In this document: positions 25,647 to 35,467 of the stretch, one piece after another | Layout: every line of letters begins with the position of its first letter | How positions within the stretch are numbered: position 1 is the stretch's first letter | NCBI RefSeq assembly: GCF_003992615.1 | Contig: NZ_RZMY01000013.1 | Location: 644,675-708,674, forward strand | Reading direction: 5' to 3' | DNA length: 64,000 nucleotides | Source: Flagellimonas beolgyonensis | GTDB lineage: Bacteria; Bacteroidota; Bacteroidia; Flavobacteriales; Flavobacteriaceae | The notes under the pieces: model-generated | Seen by the model: only the letters and a program-made list of their open reading frames with translations | The model's database searches: none | Told to the model about the DNA's origin: nothing | Made by a program: the position numbers and the translations under genes

Positions 25647-26900
25647 TTAATTGATCTTGCGTTTCAAAAACCAAATATCACCAAGGCTAAGATTTATATT
25701 GAATGTATTGAAAGTCTCTTCAACCAAGATTCCTTGGGATGCCCCATATTGATTTCTGTTATAGGACAAATTAAGGGTTGATTTTCGTGATTTGGATAGT
25801 GGTATCCCGATTCCCGCCATAATGGAATAACCATCGACCGTACGATCATAAACCTCCAAATACCCAGTATCGTAGTTCATTCCAGCTCTAAACTTTATTT
25901 GCTTCCAATAGTTATAGCTTTGATCATCAATGACATATTCCATACCAAACCCAACAACTTTCTGGTCGATAAAACTTCCGATGTTGTCATGTTGATCGGT
26001 AGCATTCCAAAAATTATAGGAAAAATCCAAGTTTAAAGCCCATGATGCATTCGGAGTGTAGACAATCCCTCCTCCCACTTCCAAGGGAAGTTCAAAATTT
26101 GGAAGGTGTTCGCCAGTGGTATTTTCGATGATTTCCGGTTTCGGAATCAAACTAACCATTTTGGAGACCTTACGGTCATGGGTTACTTTCAATGTTGTCG
26201 GCATTCGCATCCTAAAACCGAATTTCAATTGATCTACAATAGCACCTTGTACGCCCAAATCAATCCTTACGCCGGAATATTTATTTTTATCTTCTACAAA
26301 TAATGAATTGTAGTTTGATTGTATTTTTTGCGTTTCTTTAATGGTGCCAAAATAATAGGATAATCCCATCCCCACTCCAAACTTATCCGTCATCCTATAG
26401 CCATAGTTAAATCTCAGGTCATTCAATCCTCCTGAGCCAAAAACATTGCTGACAAAGGTGTCGTATGAACCTTCGATATTACTTTCCACCCCGATGAGTG
26501 CATAACCAACATCCGAATAAGGTTCGAGCGTCAGACCGAATCCCGATCTTTTGGAAATCGTTGAGGCAATGGCAATGCTCGAAATGTTCCCTGCCAATCT
26601 TTTTTCTTCCTTGCCCCTACTTGAAATGGAACTCAATTCAGCTGTCAAACCGAAATCGTACAAAAAAATGTTTTCCGGAATGTCCGCAAAGGAAGCTGGG
26701 TTCTGGGTATTGATCAAGTAATCGGATTGAAGGGCATACCCCCCACCCCCTAGGGCACTGTTTTTTCCAATGTTGGACTTTGTATTCACCCCGATTCCAA
26801 AAAGAGAGTAAGGTGATGCCGTAATTGTATTGGTTTGCCCCATCATCAGCCATGGCAAAAATCCTACTAAAAGGAAGCACTTATTCATCATAAATTGCAT
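25647..26900 (-). CDS. Outer-membrane beta-barrel protein (FadL/PorV-like style)
   Basis: The protein has a signal peptide ending at G-Q, then S-P-Y-S-L-F-G-I-G and a long run of amphipathic beta strands to a basic, aromatic C-terminus (F-L-K-R-K-I-N). The motif S-x-Y-S-x-F-G-x-G near the mature N-terminus is frequent in flavobacterial barrels related to FadL/OmpP1. ATGs at 26900, 26891 and 26888 are possible starts; the first overlaps the upstream DUF4270 gene by 20 bp. Pairing with a DUF4270 lipoprotein gene suggests a surface complex. Confidence 0.75.
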   Translation of the reverse strand: MQFMMNKCFLLVGFLPWLMMGQTNTITASPYSLFGIGVNTKSNIGKNSALGGGGYALQSDYLINTQNPASFADIPENIFLYDFGLTAELSSISSRGKEEKRLAGNISSIAIASTISKRSGFGLTLEPYSDVGYALIGVESNIEGSYDTFVSNVFGSGGLNDLRFNYGYRMTDKFGVGMGLSYYFGTIKETQKIQSNYNSLFVEDKNKYSGVRIDLGVQGAIVDQLKFGFRMRMPTTLKVTHDRKVSKMVSLIPKPEIIENTTGEHLPNFELPLEVGGGIVYTPNASWALNLDFSYNFWNATDQHDNIGSFIDQKVVGFGMEYVIDDQSYNYWKQIKFRAGMNYDTGYLEVYDRTVDGYSIMAGIGIPLSKSRKSTLNLSYNRNQYGASQGILVEETFNTFNINLSLGDIWFLKRKIN

Positions 26901-28212
26901 ATGTGATTATCAATTTGGGCTCAAAATCCTTGCTTCCCGAACCATGCAATACAACTCGATCAAGAGAGTGTTGAAATGCACTCGGCATTAGAATCAAAGC
27001 ATTGTCAATCTCCGGTGCTTCCTCTAGCTCCTGTTCGATATAGGTTGTGACCGGAATCTGGTATACCAACCCATTAAATTCTTGATCACTCCCCCCAAAT
27101 CTCCCATATACCAAACCATTGCCATTCTTTACAAAGGATGAAAATTCATTGTTTTGATCAACTACCTGAACCTGAAGTGAGTCCCGCAATGGGAAGTAAT
27201 CGTCATACGAATCCAACAAAGGGGTAATCTCCAAAACGGCACTCAAAATAGTACCTGTACCTGGCAAGTCCCCAATATTCTTTATGGTCGGAAACTCGAT
27301 CCGGGTCACATACCCGGTTCCGGATTGCATGAAGGTCATATCATTGCTATCCTCCGAGAATAGGTCGGTTTCCTGATCGATCAGCGCAGTCAAGGGCAAC
27401 CCGGTCACATCACTTGTTATACGATTGAATGCATTCAAGCTATGGGTTTGCTTGATCACAAAGTCCAAAAAAAGATCATCCCCATCATCTTCGTCCCCAT
27501 TGTCGAATTCTTCTGGAAGCGAATAGTAAAAACGCAACATGGTCCGTTCCGTACTTTTTGAAAACCCGATAACAGTTGAATTGCCATTGGTCAATGGACT
27601 TAAAACAATACCCTTGAACTGTTCGATAAAATCCTCATCCCCGGAGATGGACTTTTCCCTTAACAATTCAAAAATATCCGCACCGAATAATCTGGGAATA
27701 GAGATATGAAGGGAATCCTCACCCATAGGTTCGGGATAAAAGGATTTGGTGATCATGGGGATGGTATCGTACCTCAATGAACTTGTGTTGTAAAAGGCAT
27801 CCTCTGTGGTTTCAAAATCCTCCAATATTCGATGAACACGGATGTGGGACAGTTGAAGTGTATCATTATAAAAATAATGGTCATATCCCAAAATAAGCGC
27901 AATACTATCCAATTCGGCATCATCTGGGACATGGTAGTCCATGGCCGTTAATTCCATGTAGCTTTCACTTTTTACGGCACCAAAAAATTGATCGATATAC
28001 CGTCCGACCAAAAGCCTGTCCTTACTTGATGTAATTATGCTGTCAAACTTGAAAGTGCCAGTCCTTACATCAAAGGTGTCAATCTCGATCAACCTGACCG
28101 CTCTATCCGTGAATTCTTGGCCCACTTCCAATGTAGGAATATCACGTTCTTCCGTGGAGCATGAAATCACAGCCAACACCAAAGACACCAAAAACCATCC
28201 TTTGTACTTCAT
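26881..28212 (-). CDS. DUF4270-family lipoprotein
   Basis: The 443-aa protein has a lipobox V-I-S-C at residue 18. The mature part shows the DUF4270 pattern: F-D-V-R-T-G-T near residue 47, L-L-V-G-R-Y-I-D-Q-x-F-G, then repeated D-S-I-A-L-I-L-x-Y-D-H-Y-x-Y-N-D-T-L. The ATG at 28212 is chosen over a TTG seven codons upstream. DUF4270 lipoproteins are widespread in Flavobacteriia and uncharacterised to my knowledge. The following barrel gene overlaps its 3' end. Confidence 0.75.
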   Translation of the reverse strand: MKYKGWFLVSLVLAVISCSTEERDIPTLEVGQEFTDRAVRLIEIDTFDVRTGTFKFDSIITSSKDRLLVGRYIDQFFGAVKSESYMELTAMDYHVPDDAELDSIALILGYDHYFYNDTLQLSHIRVHRILEDFETTEDAFYNTSSLRYDTIPMITKSFYPEPMGEDSLHISIPRLFGADIFELLREKSISGDEDFIEQFKGIVLSPLTNGNSTVIGFSKSTERTMLRFYYSLPEEFDNGDEDDGDDLFLDFVIKQTHSLNAFNRITSDVTGLPLTALIDQETDLFSEDSNDMTFMQSGTGYVTRIEFPTIKNIGDLPGTGTILSAVLEITPLLDSYDDYFPLRDSLQVQVVDQNNEFSSFVKNGNGLVYGRFGGSDQEFNGLVYQIPVTTYIEQELEEAPEIDNALILMPSAFQHSLDRVVLHGSGSKDFEPKLIITYAIYDE

Positions 28213-28431
28213 TGATAACAGTTCTTTTGTCAAAAGACGTCCAAAGAAATTGCACCATAAAATTTTATAAACCAGAAGGGCAATCCTTTAAACCAAACAA
28301 AGGATTTACTAAACGAAGGCAATCGAATAAGGTAATAGGGCCAAATACGGCATTCATTTAAACTTTTTCCCGTTTGGTTTATCTTTTTTCCCAGAGAAAC
28401 TCACCAGCCTTAGTTTTATCAAAAAATCCAG

Positions 28432-29322
28432 GTGGTTAAACTATTTATCAGCTGTCTAATACTTATTACAATGCATGCAAGGATAGCGGCACAAACCGAA
28501 AAAGAGATGGCATACCTTGATTACATCTACGAGGTCGTTCCTTCGAATAGCAATTATTCTTGGGAGCGGCACAACCTAGGCATGTACTACTCCAAAGACC
28601 TTGCCCCGAAGGTAAACTATGGTTTGTCGCTCAACATGCGAAGACAGCAATCTTGGTTTTACGATTCCCCCAAAAATTATGGTATGGAGGAACCTGATGA
28701 GCTTTTTAGGCTGGAAACCGGAGGGACCCTATCGTGGCAAATGACAGATCAGTGGAAATTGGATGCCGGATTTTCAATATTTACAGCCTCCGATTTCAAA
28801 GAGGCTTTGGACCTCTCGGAAATCCAACACTCTGGTAAGCTAATATTGGCAACCGTTATCGGGACAACCACCCCAAATCAACAATTAAGCTTTGGGTTTG
28901 GATATGGTATTTTAAGGAAACACCCCCTGCTCTACCCCATTCTTTCATTTTCAAGATCCTTGTCAAAGAACATAAACGTAGATATCGGTTTTCCACGTAC
29001 CACGGTTCACTATAGCATTGACGAACGGCATGAAATCAGGACTTCTGGATCATTTAAGGGGGAATACACCAATATCCATCTTCCTGTAGGCACGCCCGAC
29101 GACCTTCCCCATGGAGAAATGAGGCTTGCCCAATATGCCATTGATGTCAACATTGGATATACTTATAAAATACAACCCCAATGGTATACGCTGATCAAAG
29201 TGGGATATCTGATCGATAACACGGCCGTGATCACGGATGGACAGGGCAACATTGCCTATGATCTGTCAACTGAACCGTCCGTTTACCTTTCCATGGGATT
29301 AACCTTTAAAATACGTGACTGA
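28432..29322 (+). CDS. Predicted outer-membrane protein (DUF6268-like)
   Basis: The 296-aa protein has a signal peptide ending at A-A-Q (residue 21) and then alternating amphipathic strands (Y-G-L-S-L-N-M-R-R; L-S-F-G-F-G-Y-G-I-L) ending in V-Y-L-S-M-G-L-T-F-K-I-R-D, typical of a medium-size barrel. The start is a GTG at 28432, as no suitable ATG exists before the signal peptide. It begins a five-gene plus-strand series that runs to the LytTR regulator. Confidence 0.6.
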   Translation: MVKLFISCLILITMHARIAAQTEKEMAYLDYIYEVVPSNSNYSWERHNLGMYYSKDLAPKVNYGLSLNMRRQQSWFYDSPKNYGMEEPDELFRLETGGTLSWQMTDQWKLDAGFSIFTASDFKEALDLSEIQHSGKLILATVIGTTTPNQQLSFGFGYGILRKHPLLYPILSFSRSLSKNINVDIGFPRTTVHYSIDERHEIRTSGSFKGEYTNIHLPVGTPDDLPHGEMRLAQYAIDVNIGYTYKIQPQWYTLIKVGYLIDNTAVITDGQGNIAYDLSTEPSVYLSMGLTFKIRD

Positions 29323-29326
29323 TATT

Positions 29327-30346
29327 ATGAAATTTAAACTTTTGAACATGACGATTAAAACAATTCTATATGGACTTGTACTGTCCTTATTCACCGTAAC
29401 TGCCATTACCTCCTGTTCCAGTGATGATGACGATGACGAATGGGGCAACTGGGTAGACCGTTCCGTGCTAGATGGTATACCCAGAGGTAATGCGGTTGCC
29501 TTTACCATAGCCAACAAGGGATATATGGGTACCGGTTATGATGGTGATGATTATTTAAAGGATTTTTGGGTATATGATATAGAAGGTGATTATTGGAGAC
29601 AGCTTGCCGACATGCCCGGTATCGAACGAAGTTCCGCAGTGGGCTTTACCCTCAACGGGGACGGTTATGTTGGCCTGGGATATGATGGGGACAATGAATT
29701 GGCGGACTTTTATAGATATAATGTGGAAAGCAACACATGGGATTCCATTGCGCCCTTTGGAGGCACTCCAAGACGCGGTGCCACCGCATTCAATTCCAGT
29801 TCGTATGGGTATGTGGGAACAGGATACGATGGGGACAATGACAAGAAGGATTTCTGGAAGTATGACCCTGTCAATGATGAATGGATCGAACTCATAGGTT
29901 TTGGGGGCAATAAAAGGCGGGATGCCACATACTTTACAATAGCGGATAAAGTGTATTTCGGTACAGGGGAAACCAATGGCCAGTACCTGACCGATTTCTG
30001 GGCCTTTGATCTTAGTTCAGAAAAATGGATGTCCCTTTTGGATCTGGACGAAGAGGACGACTACTCCATTGTCCGAAGCAACGCGGTTGGTTTCACCATA
30101 GGTACCTATGGCTACATTGCAACGGGAAAAGGTGGTATTGGAGGAGGTATGAACAGCGTTTGGGAATACGACCCTTCCAGAGACGAATGGGAAGAAAAAA
30201 CAGCTTTCGAAGGCGTGGTCCGGGAGGGTGCCATCAGTTTTTACAACGGAGCAAGGGCCTTTTTGACCACTGGGAAATCAGGCACGCTGTACTTGGATGA
30301 TACCGCTGAGTTTTTTCCATTTCAGGAGGAGGATGAGGACGATTGA
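29327..30346 (+). CDS. Kelch-repeat lipoprotein
   Basis: The 339-aa protein has a lipobox I-T-S-C near residue 30 and an acidic linker (D-D-D-D-D). Six Kelch-type blades follow, each with G-Y-(M/V)-G-(T/L)-G-Y-D-G-D and F-W-x-Y-D, a beta-propeller expected at the cell surface. A start seven codons later (29348) would also leave a good signal peptide. It follows the barrel gene after four bases and precedes a DUF4907 gene, a grouping seen repeatedly in Flavobacteriaceae. Confidence 0.85.
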   Translation: MKFKLLNMTIKTILYGLVLSLFTVTAITSCSSDDDDDEWGNWVDRSVLDGIPRGNAVAFTIANKGYMGTGYDGDDYLKDFWVYDIEGDYWRQLADMPGIERSSAVGFTLNGDGYVGLGYDGDNELADFYRYNVESNTWDSIAPFGGTPRRGATAFNSSSYGYVGTGYDGDNDKKDFWKYDPVNDEWIELIGFGGNKRRDATYFTIADKVYFGTGETNGQYLTDFWAFDLSSEKWMSLLDLDEEDDYSIVRSNAVGFTIGTYGYIATGKGGIGGGMNSVWEYDPSRDEWEEKTAFEGVVREGAISFYNGARAFLTTGKSGTLYLDDTAEFFPFQEEDEDD

Positions 30347-30385
30347 TCCAATGATACTTAAATGTGTACGCTACATCAAACCACA

Positions 30386-30694
30386 ATGAAACGTATTTTT
30401 GCATTCCTACTGGTTTTGTCATTCCTTGGTTGTGAAAGGACAACATCCAAGGAAGAAGTATATGTCCATGCACAATTGGTCCAGAACGATAAAGAAGAAT
30501 GGACGTATAGAATCTATCTGGATTCCATCTTGTTCATTCAACAAGACCAAATTCCAGGACGGGAGGGAAAACATGGCTTCAGGACCAAAAAAGATGCAGC
30601 AAAAACGGCTGATCTGATTGTTAAAAAATTAAGCTTGGGCCAGGCCCCACATGTCACCCAAAAAGAATTGGTTAAACTTGGGATAGCTTATTGA
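30386..30694 (+). CDS. DUF4907-family small lipoprotein
   Basis: The 102-aa protein has a signal peptide with lipobox S-F-L-G-C. It contains the DUF4907 features W-T-Y-R-I-Y-L-D-S, I-Q-Q-D-Q-I-P and F-R-T-K-K-D-A-A-K-T-A-D-L. The ATG at 30386 is used because it starts the signal peptide. Function is unknown; the family usually stands next to Kelch-repeat genes, as here. Confidence 0.75.
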   Translation: MKRIFAFLLVLSFLGCERTTSKEEVYVHAQLVQNDKEEWTYRIYLDSILFIQQDQIPGREGKHGFRTKKDAAKTADLIVKKLSLGQAPHVTQKELVKLGIAY

Positions 30695-30709
30695 TCAAAC
30701 CACGAAACA

Positions 30710-31738
30710 ATGATGTTCGGAAATAAAGAAAACCCATTCAAGACAAAAGAGATCTTCATCCATCTGTTCGGATGGTTGTGCCTGGCATCATTCCCATTGT
30801 TCATTTCATTCACCATTTTCAGTGAATTCCATCCCATGGCATTTCTACGGGTTTTGTTGCCCCCCGTTCTTTTTTATGTCAATTATGCGTTATTGGCCCC
30901 TAAACTCTTATTGAAAAAAAGGGTTTTTACCTATATCGTCACCTCTGTCGTTTTCTTGGTCGGCTTTGAGATTTTGGCACTCAATATCCCTACCTTGATC
31001 CCAATCGATAAACTGGATTTGCCCCAAGATGGTTTCCTGTATAGGATGCGCTATGTTGTCATAGGCTTCGCCCTGACGGCCTTCTTTCTTTTTGGGGGTG
31101 TGGTCCGCCTGATAAAGCACATTTATATCAACGACAAGCTTTCAAGGCAAAATGATATTCGCAAGACGAGAACGGAGTTGGAATACCTCAAAGCACAATT
31201 GAATCCCCATTTCCTGTTCAATTCCTTAAATTGTATCTATTCCCTGGTTAGGGACAACTCCAAGGAAGCCTCAAATGCGGTCATCATCCTTTCAGAATTG
31301 ATGCGGTACACCCTGTATGAATCCAATCAGGACAGGGTGTTACTGTCAAAGGACATCGAGAACATCAAAAACTATGTCTCCCTGCAAAAACTGCGTCTTT
31401 CAAATAGCGAAAAAGTCCATTTGGAGATCAAGGGGGATTATGAGGAGCAAAAGATAGCACCACTCATTATGATGACCTTCATCGAAAACGCCTTTAAATA
31501 CGGAACTGATTATGATGGCAGGACGGAAGTCCATATTGTGATACAGGTTATAGGAAACCACCTCTTTTTCGATATTTCCAATTTAAAGGGGACCCGAAAC
31601 ATTGATAAGAACAATTCTGGAATCGGGCTGAACAACGTCAAGGGAAGGTTGAACCTGTTGTATCCCCATGCACATAGCCTGGATATCGATAAAGGAGATC
31701 GGGAATATTCCGTTAAACTACATCTAACACTTGATTGA
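30710..31738 (+). CDS. LytS-type sensor histidine kinase
   Basis: The 342-aa protein has four membrane helices in residues 15-135 and a short coiled stretch. The His_kinase motif is Q-L-N-P-H-F-L-F-N-S-L, with the phospho-accepting histidine near residue 165. The ATP-binding domain has F-I-E-N-A-F-K-Y-G and G-I-G-L-N-N-V-K-G-R-L. This family pairs with LytTR regulators; one starts a base after its stop. Signal unknown; the upstream envelope genes may encode what it senses or controls. Confidence 0.9.
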   Translation: MMFGNKENPFKTKEIFIHLFGWLCLASFPLFISFTIFSEFHPMAFLRVLLPPVLFYVNYALLAPKLLLKKRVFTYIVTSVVFLVGFEILALNIPTLIPIDKLDLPQDGFLYRMRYVVIGFALTAFFLFGGVVRLIKHIYINDKLSRQNDIRKTRTELEYLKAQLNPHFLFNSLNCIYSLVRDNSKEASNAVIILSELMRYTLYESNQDRVLLSKDIENIKNYVSLQKLRLSNSEKVHLEIKGDYEEQKIAPLIMMTFIENAFKYGTDYDGRTEVHIVIQVIGNHLFFDISNLKGTRNIDKNNSGIGLNNVKGRLNLLYPHAHSLDIDKGDREYSVKLHLTLD

Positions 31739-31739
31739 A

Positions 31740-32477
31740 ATGAAATGTATCATCATTGACGACGAGCCTTTGGCGCTGAACATCATGAAGTCCTATTGCG
31801 AGGAGATTGGCAATCTGGATGTGGTCGGCACTTTTACAAATCCCATGGATGCATCCAACGTGTTGATGGGGACCGAAGTGGACTTGATTTTCCTGGATAT
31901 TGAAATGCCACAGATCAGCGGATTGGATTTTGTCAAAACACTGGACCGAAAACCACTTTTCATCGTGACCACCGCCTACCATCAATATGCCCTGGAAGGC
32001 TTTGAACTGAATGCGGTCGATTACTTGGTCAAACCCATACCTTTTGCCCGATTTGTCAAAGCCGTGAACCGGGCAAGGGAAATATACCTCTTGAAAAGAG
32101 ATTCGAAAAAGATTCCATTACAAACCGCACCCAGTTCTGGCATCGATCAGATGGATGACCAATTTGTCTTTATAAAATCAGATTATGAGAACATTAAATT
32201 AAAGTATTCCGATATTCTGTACATACAGGGATTAAAGGAATACTTAAGGATCCACGTCAAAATAGAAGTAAAAAAACCAATACTCACCCTAATGAGCTTT
32301 AAACAGCTCATGGAAAAGTTGCCCGACAATCAATTTCTCCGGGTGCACCGGTCCTTTGTCGTGAACATCGCATGCATAACGGCCGTCCAGCGCAACAAGA
32401 TCATCATCGGGGACATCCGAATCCCCATCGGAGAGAGTTACAAGGAAACATGTCTTAAACGATTGGGTATAGACTGA
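31740..32477 (+). CDS. LytTR-family response regulator
   Basis: The 245-aa protein has a receiver domain (1-120; acidic pair in I-I-D-D-E-P, phospho-acceptor in F-L-D-I-E-M-P, lysine in L-V-K-P) and a LytTR DNA-binding domain (about 145-245, with Y-I-Q-G-L-K-E-Y and F-L-R-V-H-R-S-F-V-V). The ATG at 31740 directly follows the kinase stop at 31738. It is the partner of the LytS-type kinase. Confidence 0.93.
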   Translation: MKCIIIDDEPLALNIMKSYCEEIGNLDVVGTFTNPMDASNVLMGTEVDLIFLDIEMPQISGLDFVKTLDRKPLFIVTTAYHQYALEGFELNAVDYLVKPIPFARFVKAVNRAREIYLLKRDSKKIPLQTAPSSGIDQMDDQFVFIKSDYENIKLKYSDILYIQGLKEYLRIHVKIEVKKPILTLMSFKQLMEKLPDNQFLRVHRSFVVNIACITAVQRNKIIIGDIRIPIGESYKETCLKRLGID

Positions 32478-32557
32478 ACGTAGATTTAATTTCCATATAA
32501 ATCCAAAAGCTTCTATTACAATGAATTGCAAAATTTATGTTAACAATTTTATATTTA

Positions 32558-32586
32558 TTAACCATTTGGTTAAATTTGATGGTTAA
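32558..32586 (+). promoter_or_regulatory. Probable TetR operator and -7 element
   Basis: TTAACCATTTGGTTAA (32558-32573) is a perfect 7+2+7 palindrome. It overlaps TAAATTTG (32571-32578), an exact match to the -7 consensus, and a third half-site TGGTTAA follows at 32580-32586. The tetR-like gene starts at 32598. The position across the promoter fits autorepression of the tetR-tolC-ABC unit. Confidence 0.75.
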
Positions 32587-32597
32587 TACATTTATCC

Positions 32598-33203
32598 ATG
32601 ATACACACAGCTACTGAAAAATCGATATTGCAGGCCGCAAAGACGGTATTTTTCAAAAAGGGCCTCGCTGCGGCACGGATGCAGGAAATAGCTGATGAGG
32701 CCAACATCAACAAGGCCATGCTCCACTATTACTTTCGGAGCAAGCAGAAATTGTTCGAAGCGGTTTTTCTGCAAGCGTTTAGGGAATTGGCCCCCCTTCT
32801 GAACACCATTTTCAATTCAGATAAGCCCATTTTCGAAAAAATCAGGGAATTTGTGGATAGCTACATCGCCTTTGTGACCGACAATCCCTATCTACCCACC
32901 TTTATCATCCAAGAGGTGAACATCAACCCGCAGTTCGGCAAGACATTCTTTGCAAATCAGGTAATGCCCGACCCATCCACATTTCAAAAACAATTGGCCG
33001 AAGCTGTGGAAAAAGGTATCATCAAGCCGATTGACCCAAGGCAATTGTTATTGAACCTCATCTCCATGACCGCATTTCCATTTGTAGGCAAAGGCCTGGT
33101 CACAGGTATTCTAGGTTTGGATGAAACCGCTTTTAAAGCCCTCATGGAAGAGCGAAAAAAATTGATTCCCGAAATGATCATTAATACAATCAAAGTACAA
33201 TGA
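32598..33203 (+). CDS. TetR-family repressor of the downstream export unit
   Basis: The 201-aa protein has the TetR N-terminal HTH (residues 3-50, with F-F-K-K-G-L-A-A-A-R-M-Q-E-I-A and N-K-A-M-L-H-Y-Y-F-R-S-K) and a C-terminal ligand domain of the AcrR/YbiH kind. It overlaps the tolC-like gene by four bases (ATGA) and has a palindromic operator over its promoter, so it likely represses its own operon and is released by an exported compound. TetR heading a membrane-fusion/ABC-2 cluster matches the E. coli ybiH-ybhGFSR arrangement. Confidence 0.92.
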   Translation: MIHTATEKSILQAAKTVFFKKGLAAARMQEIADEANINKAMLHYYFRSKQKLFEAVFLQAFRELAPLLNTIFNSDKPIFEKIREFVDSYIAFVTDNPYLPTFIIQEVNINPQFGKTFFANQVMPDPSTFQKQLAEAVEKGIIKPIDPRQLLLNLISMTAFPFVGKGLVTGILGLDETAFKALMEERKKLIPEMIINTIKVQ

Positions 33204-34540
33204 AACATCTAAGTGACACTATACAACATGTATCATGGAAGCAGGTATTCCCTTCCCTAAACAAGGGTCCGCTCTTGGTATTGATCCTCCTTTCCTTCCC
33301 ATTTATGGTCCAGGCCCAAGAGACCATTTCCTTGGACGAATGCCTGAGACTGGTCCAGATCAATTATCCATTGGCCAAACAGACCTCACTGTTGTCCGAA
33401 CAACTGGAACTTGACATTGATGCGATCAAGAAGGATCGCCTGCCCAAATTGGATCTCAATGGTCAAGCCACCTACCAATCCGAAGTAACAAGTCTTGGGG
33501 GGCAATTGATGAATGTTACCATTGACCCCCCAAATAAGGACCAATACCGTACGACATTGGATGCCAATCAACTCATTTACCATGGAGGTTTGATCGATGC
33601 TTCGATCAAAGCCAAGGAGACCAAGGCTGCCATTGGGCAACAGGAAGTGGAAATTTCTTTATATGGACTAAAAAACCGTGTAAACCAGTTGTATTTCTCC
33701 TTGCTGTTGTTACAGGAAAACCAGGATTTGTTGCAAGCAAAGGAATCCCAATTGACCGCAAGGCTAGAAGAGGTCCAGGCCGGGGTGAAATATGGCACCT
33801 TGCTTTCCTCATCAGCGGATGCGTTGGAAGTAGAACTCATCAAGATCCATCAGCAAAATACCGAACTTGCGCTGTCAAAATTGGATTTGCTTCAGCAACT
33901 CTCGCTGATGATCGGTACCGACCTGCAACCACAGGTCCTGTTACAGCGGCCAGAGGTTTTTCCCGTGAGCCCCGACCAGCCATCCAAAAGACCGGAACTT
34001 TTTCTTTTTGAGCTTCAAAAATCCCAGGTCGATCTGTCATCGGACCTTTTGGAAAGGTCCAAACTTCCAAAGATCAGTGCTTTTGCACAGGGCGGATATG
34101 GGAATCCAGGGCTCAATATGTTGGACAATACCTTCAACTCCTTTTTCATGACCGGTGTAAAACTCAATTGGAATGTTTTTGATTGGAACAAAAACCGAAA
34201 AGAGCGACAGTCTTTACAGATTGACCGGAGCATTGTCGATTCCCAAAAGGAAACCTTTGAACTGAACAATGGCTTGGAACTGGTCAACCTACAATCCGAA
34301 ATAGACAAAATGGAGGAGCTGATCCGATATGATGAACAGATCATTCCCCGGTTTGAAAAAATGGTCAAGACGGCAGAATCCCAACTAAAAAACGGTGTGA
34401 TCACCTCCTCGGCCTATATCACCGAGTTCACAAATTTATATGAGGCGAAGAGCAACCTTGCCTTGCACAAAACACAAAAACTACTGAACCAGATTCAATA
34501 TCAAATTACACAAGGTACTTATGAAAAGAGCAGCAACTAA
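33200..34540 (+). CDS. TolC-family outer-membrane efflux protein
   Basis: The 446-aa protein has a signal region and two related halves with long coiled helices (for example L-L-Q-A-K-E-S-Q-L-T-A-R-L-E-E-V and I-D-K-M-E-E-L-I-R-Y-D). Each half carries the OEP pattern. Its N-terminal S-L-D-E-C-L-R-L-V-Q-I-N-Y-P-L-A matches the family start. It should form the outer-membrane channel for the export complex encoded by the following genes. Confidence 0.92.
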   Translation: MKHLSDTIQHVSWKQVFPSLNKGPLLVLILLSFPFMVQAQETISLDECLRLVQINYPLAKQTSLLSEQLELDIDAIKKDRLPKLDLNGQATYQSEVTSLGGQLMNVTIDPPNKDQYRTTLDANQLIYHGGLIDASIKAKETKAAIGQQEVEISLYGLKNRVNQLYFSLLLLQENQDLLQAKESQLTARLEEVQAGVKYGTLLSSSADALEVELIKIHQQNTELALSKLDLLQQLSLMIGTDLQPQVLLQRPEVFPVSPDQPSKRPELFLFELQKSQVDLSSDLLERSKLPKISAFAQGGYGNPGLNMLDNTFNSFFMTGVKLNWNVFDWNKNRKERQSLQIDRSIVDSQKETFELNNGLELVNLQSEIDKMEELIRYDEQIIPRFEKMVKTAESQLKNGVITSSAYITEFTNLYEAKSNLALHKTQKLLNQIQYQITQGTYEKSSN

Positions 34541-34547
34541 GGTCCCT

Positions 34548-35441
34548 ATGACCAAAAAAGCCCTAACAATATTGTCCATTTTCACCCTGGTCGTTTCCCT
34601 TACATCCTGTAATGGTGGAGGGGATCTCGCTGATGGCTATGGAAACTTTGAGGCAACGGAGACCACCGTCTCCGCCGAAGCCAACGGTAAAATTCAATTT
34701 CTGGATGTGGCGGAAGGAAACCTCCTTGAAAAAAATGAAGTTGTCGGGGTCATCGACACCATCCAATTATCGTTGAAACGCGATCAATTGAAGGCCGCAA
34801 AACAAACCATTTACTCAAAATCAACAAACGTGCTCTCCCAGCGGGACGTGTTACAAGAGGAATTGCAGGTAGCCCAAAACGACAAGAAGCGCATTGAAAG
34901 CTTGATCAAGGAGAATGCGGCCACCCAAAAGCAATTGGACGACATCCAGGGCAAGGTACGCATCCTACAGCAACAGATCAAGAGTGTCGAAACCCAGAAC
35001 GCCCCCATTATCAATGAAGTCAAGGGCATTGAGGTCCAGATCGAGCAGATTGAGGACCAAATTGCAAAAAGTATCGTGAAAAGTCCATTGGACGGTACGG
35101 TATTGGTCAAATATGCCGAACCTGGTGAAGTCGCTGTCTTCGGAAAGCCCTTGTTCAAAATGGCCAACCTTGATGAAATGGAACTCCGGGTATATATCAG
35201 TGAAACACAACTGCCCAACATCAAGATCGGTCAATCGGTCACGGTCAAGATCGATGATGTGGATTCAATGAGATCGTATGAAGGCACGGTATCCTGGATA
35301 TCCGCATCTGCGGAGTTCACGCCCAAGATCATACAGACCAAGGAAGAACGGGTGAACTTGGTGTATGCCGTGAAGATAAAGGTCAAAAATGATGGAAGCC
35401 TCAAAATTGGCATGCCCGCCGAAATGTGGATTGCGAACTAA
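34548..35441 (+). CDS. HlyD-type membrane-fusion (periplasmic adaptor) lipoprotein
   Basis: The 297-aa protein has a lipobox L-T-S-C near residue 21. A lipoyl-like half follows (S-A-E-A-N-G-K-I-Q-F-L-D-V-A-E-G), then a coiled-coil hairpin (about 65-150), the second lipoyl half (V-K-S-P-L-D-G-T-V-L) and a beta-barrel domain. A start nine codons upstream would overlap the tolC-like gene; the ATG at 34548 gives a cleaner signal peptide. It links TolC to the inner-membrane ABC-2 permeases. Confidence 0.9.
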   Translation: MTKKALTILSIFTLVVSLTSCNGGGDLADGYGNFEATETTVSAEANGKIQFLDVAEGNLLEKNEVVGVIDTIQLSLKRDQLKAAKQTIYSKSTNVLSQRDVLQEELQVAQNDKKRIESLIKENAATQKQLDDIQGKVRILQQQIKSVETQNAPIINEVKGIEVQIEQIEDQIAKSIVKSPLDGTVLVKYAEPGEVAVFGKPLFKMANLDEMELRVYISETQLPNIKIGQSVTVKIDDVDSMRSYEGTVSWISASAEFTPKIIQTKEERVNLVYAVKIKVKNDGSLKIGMPAEMWIAN

Positions 35442-35467
35442 TCTATTTAACCCATAAAAGACATCCT

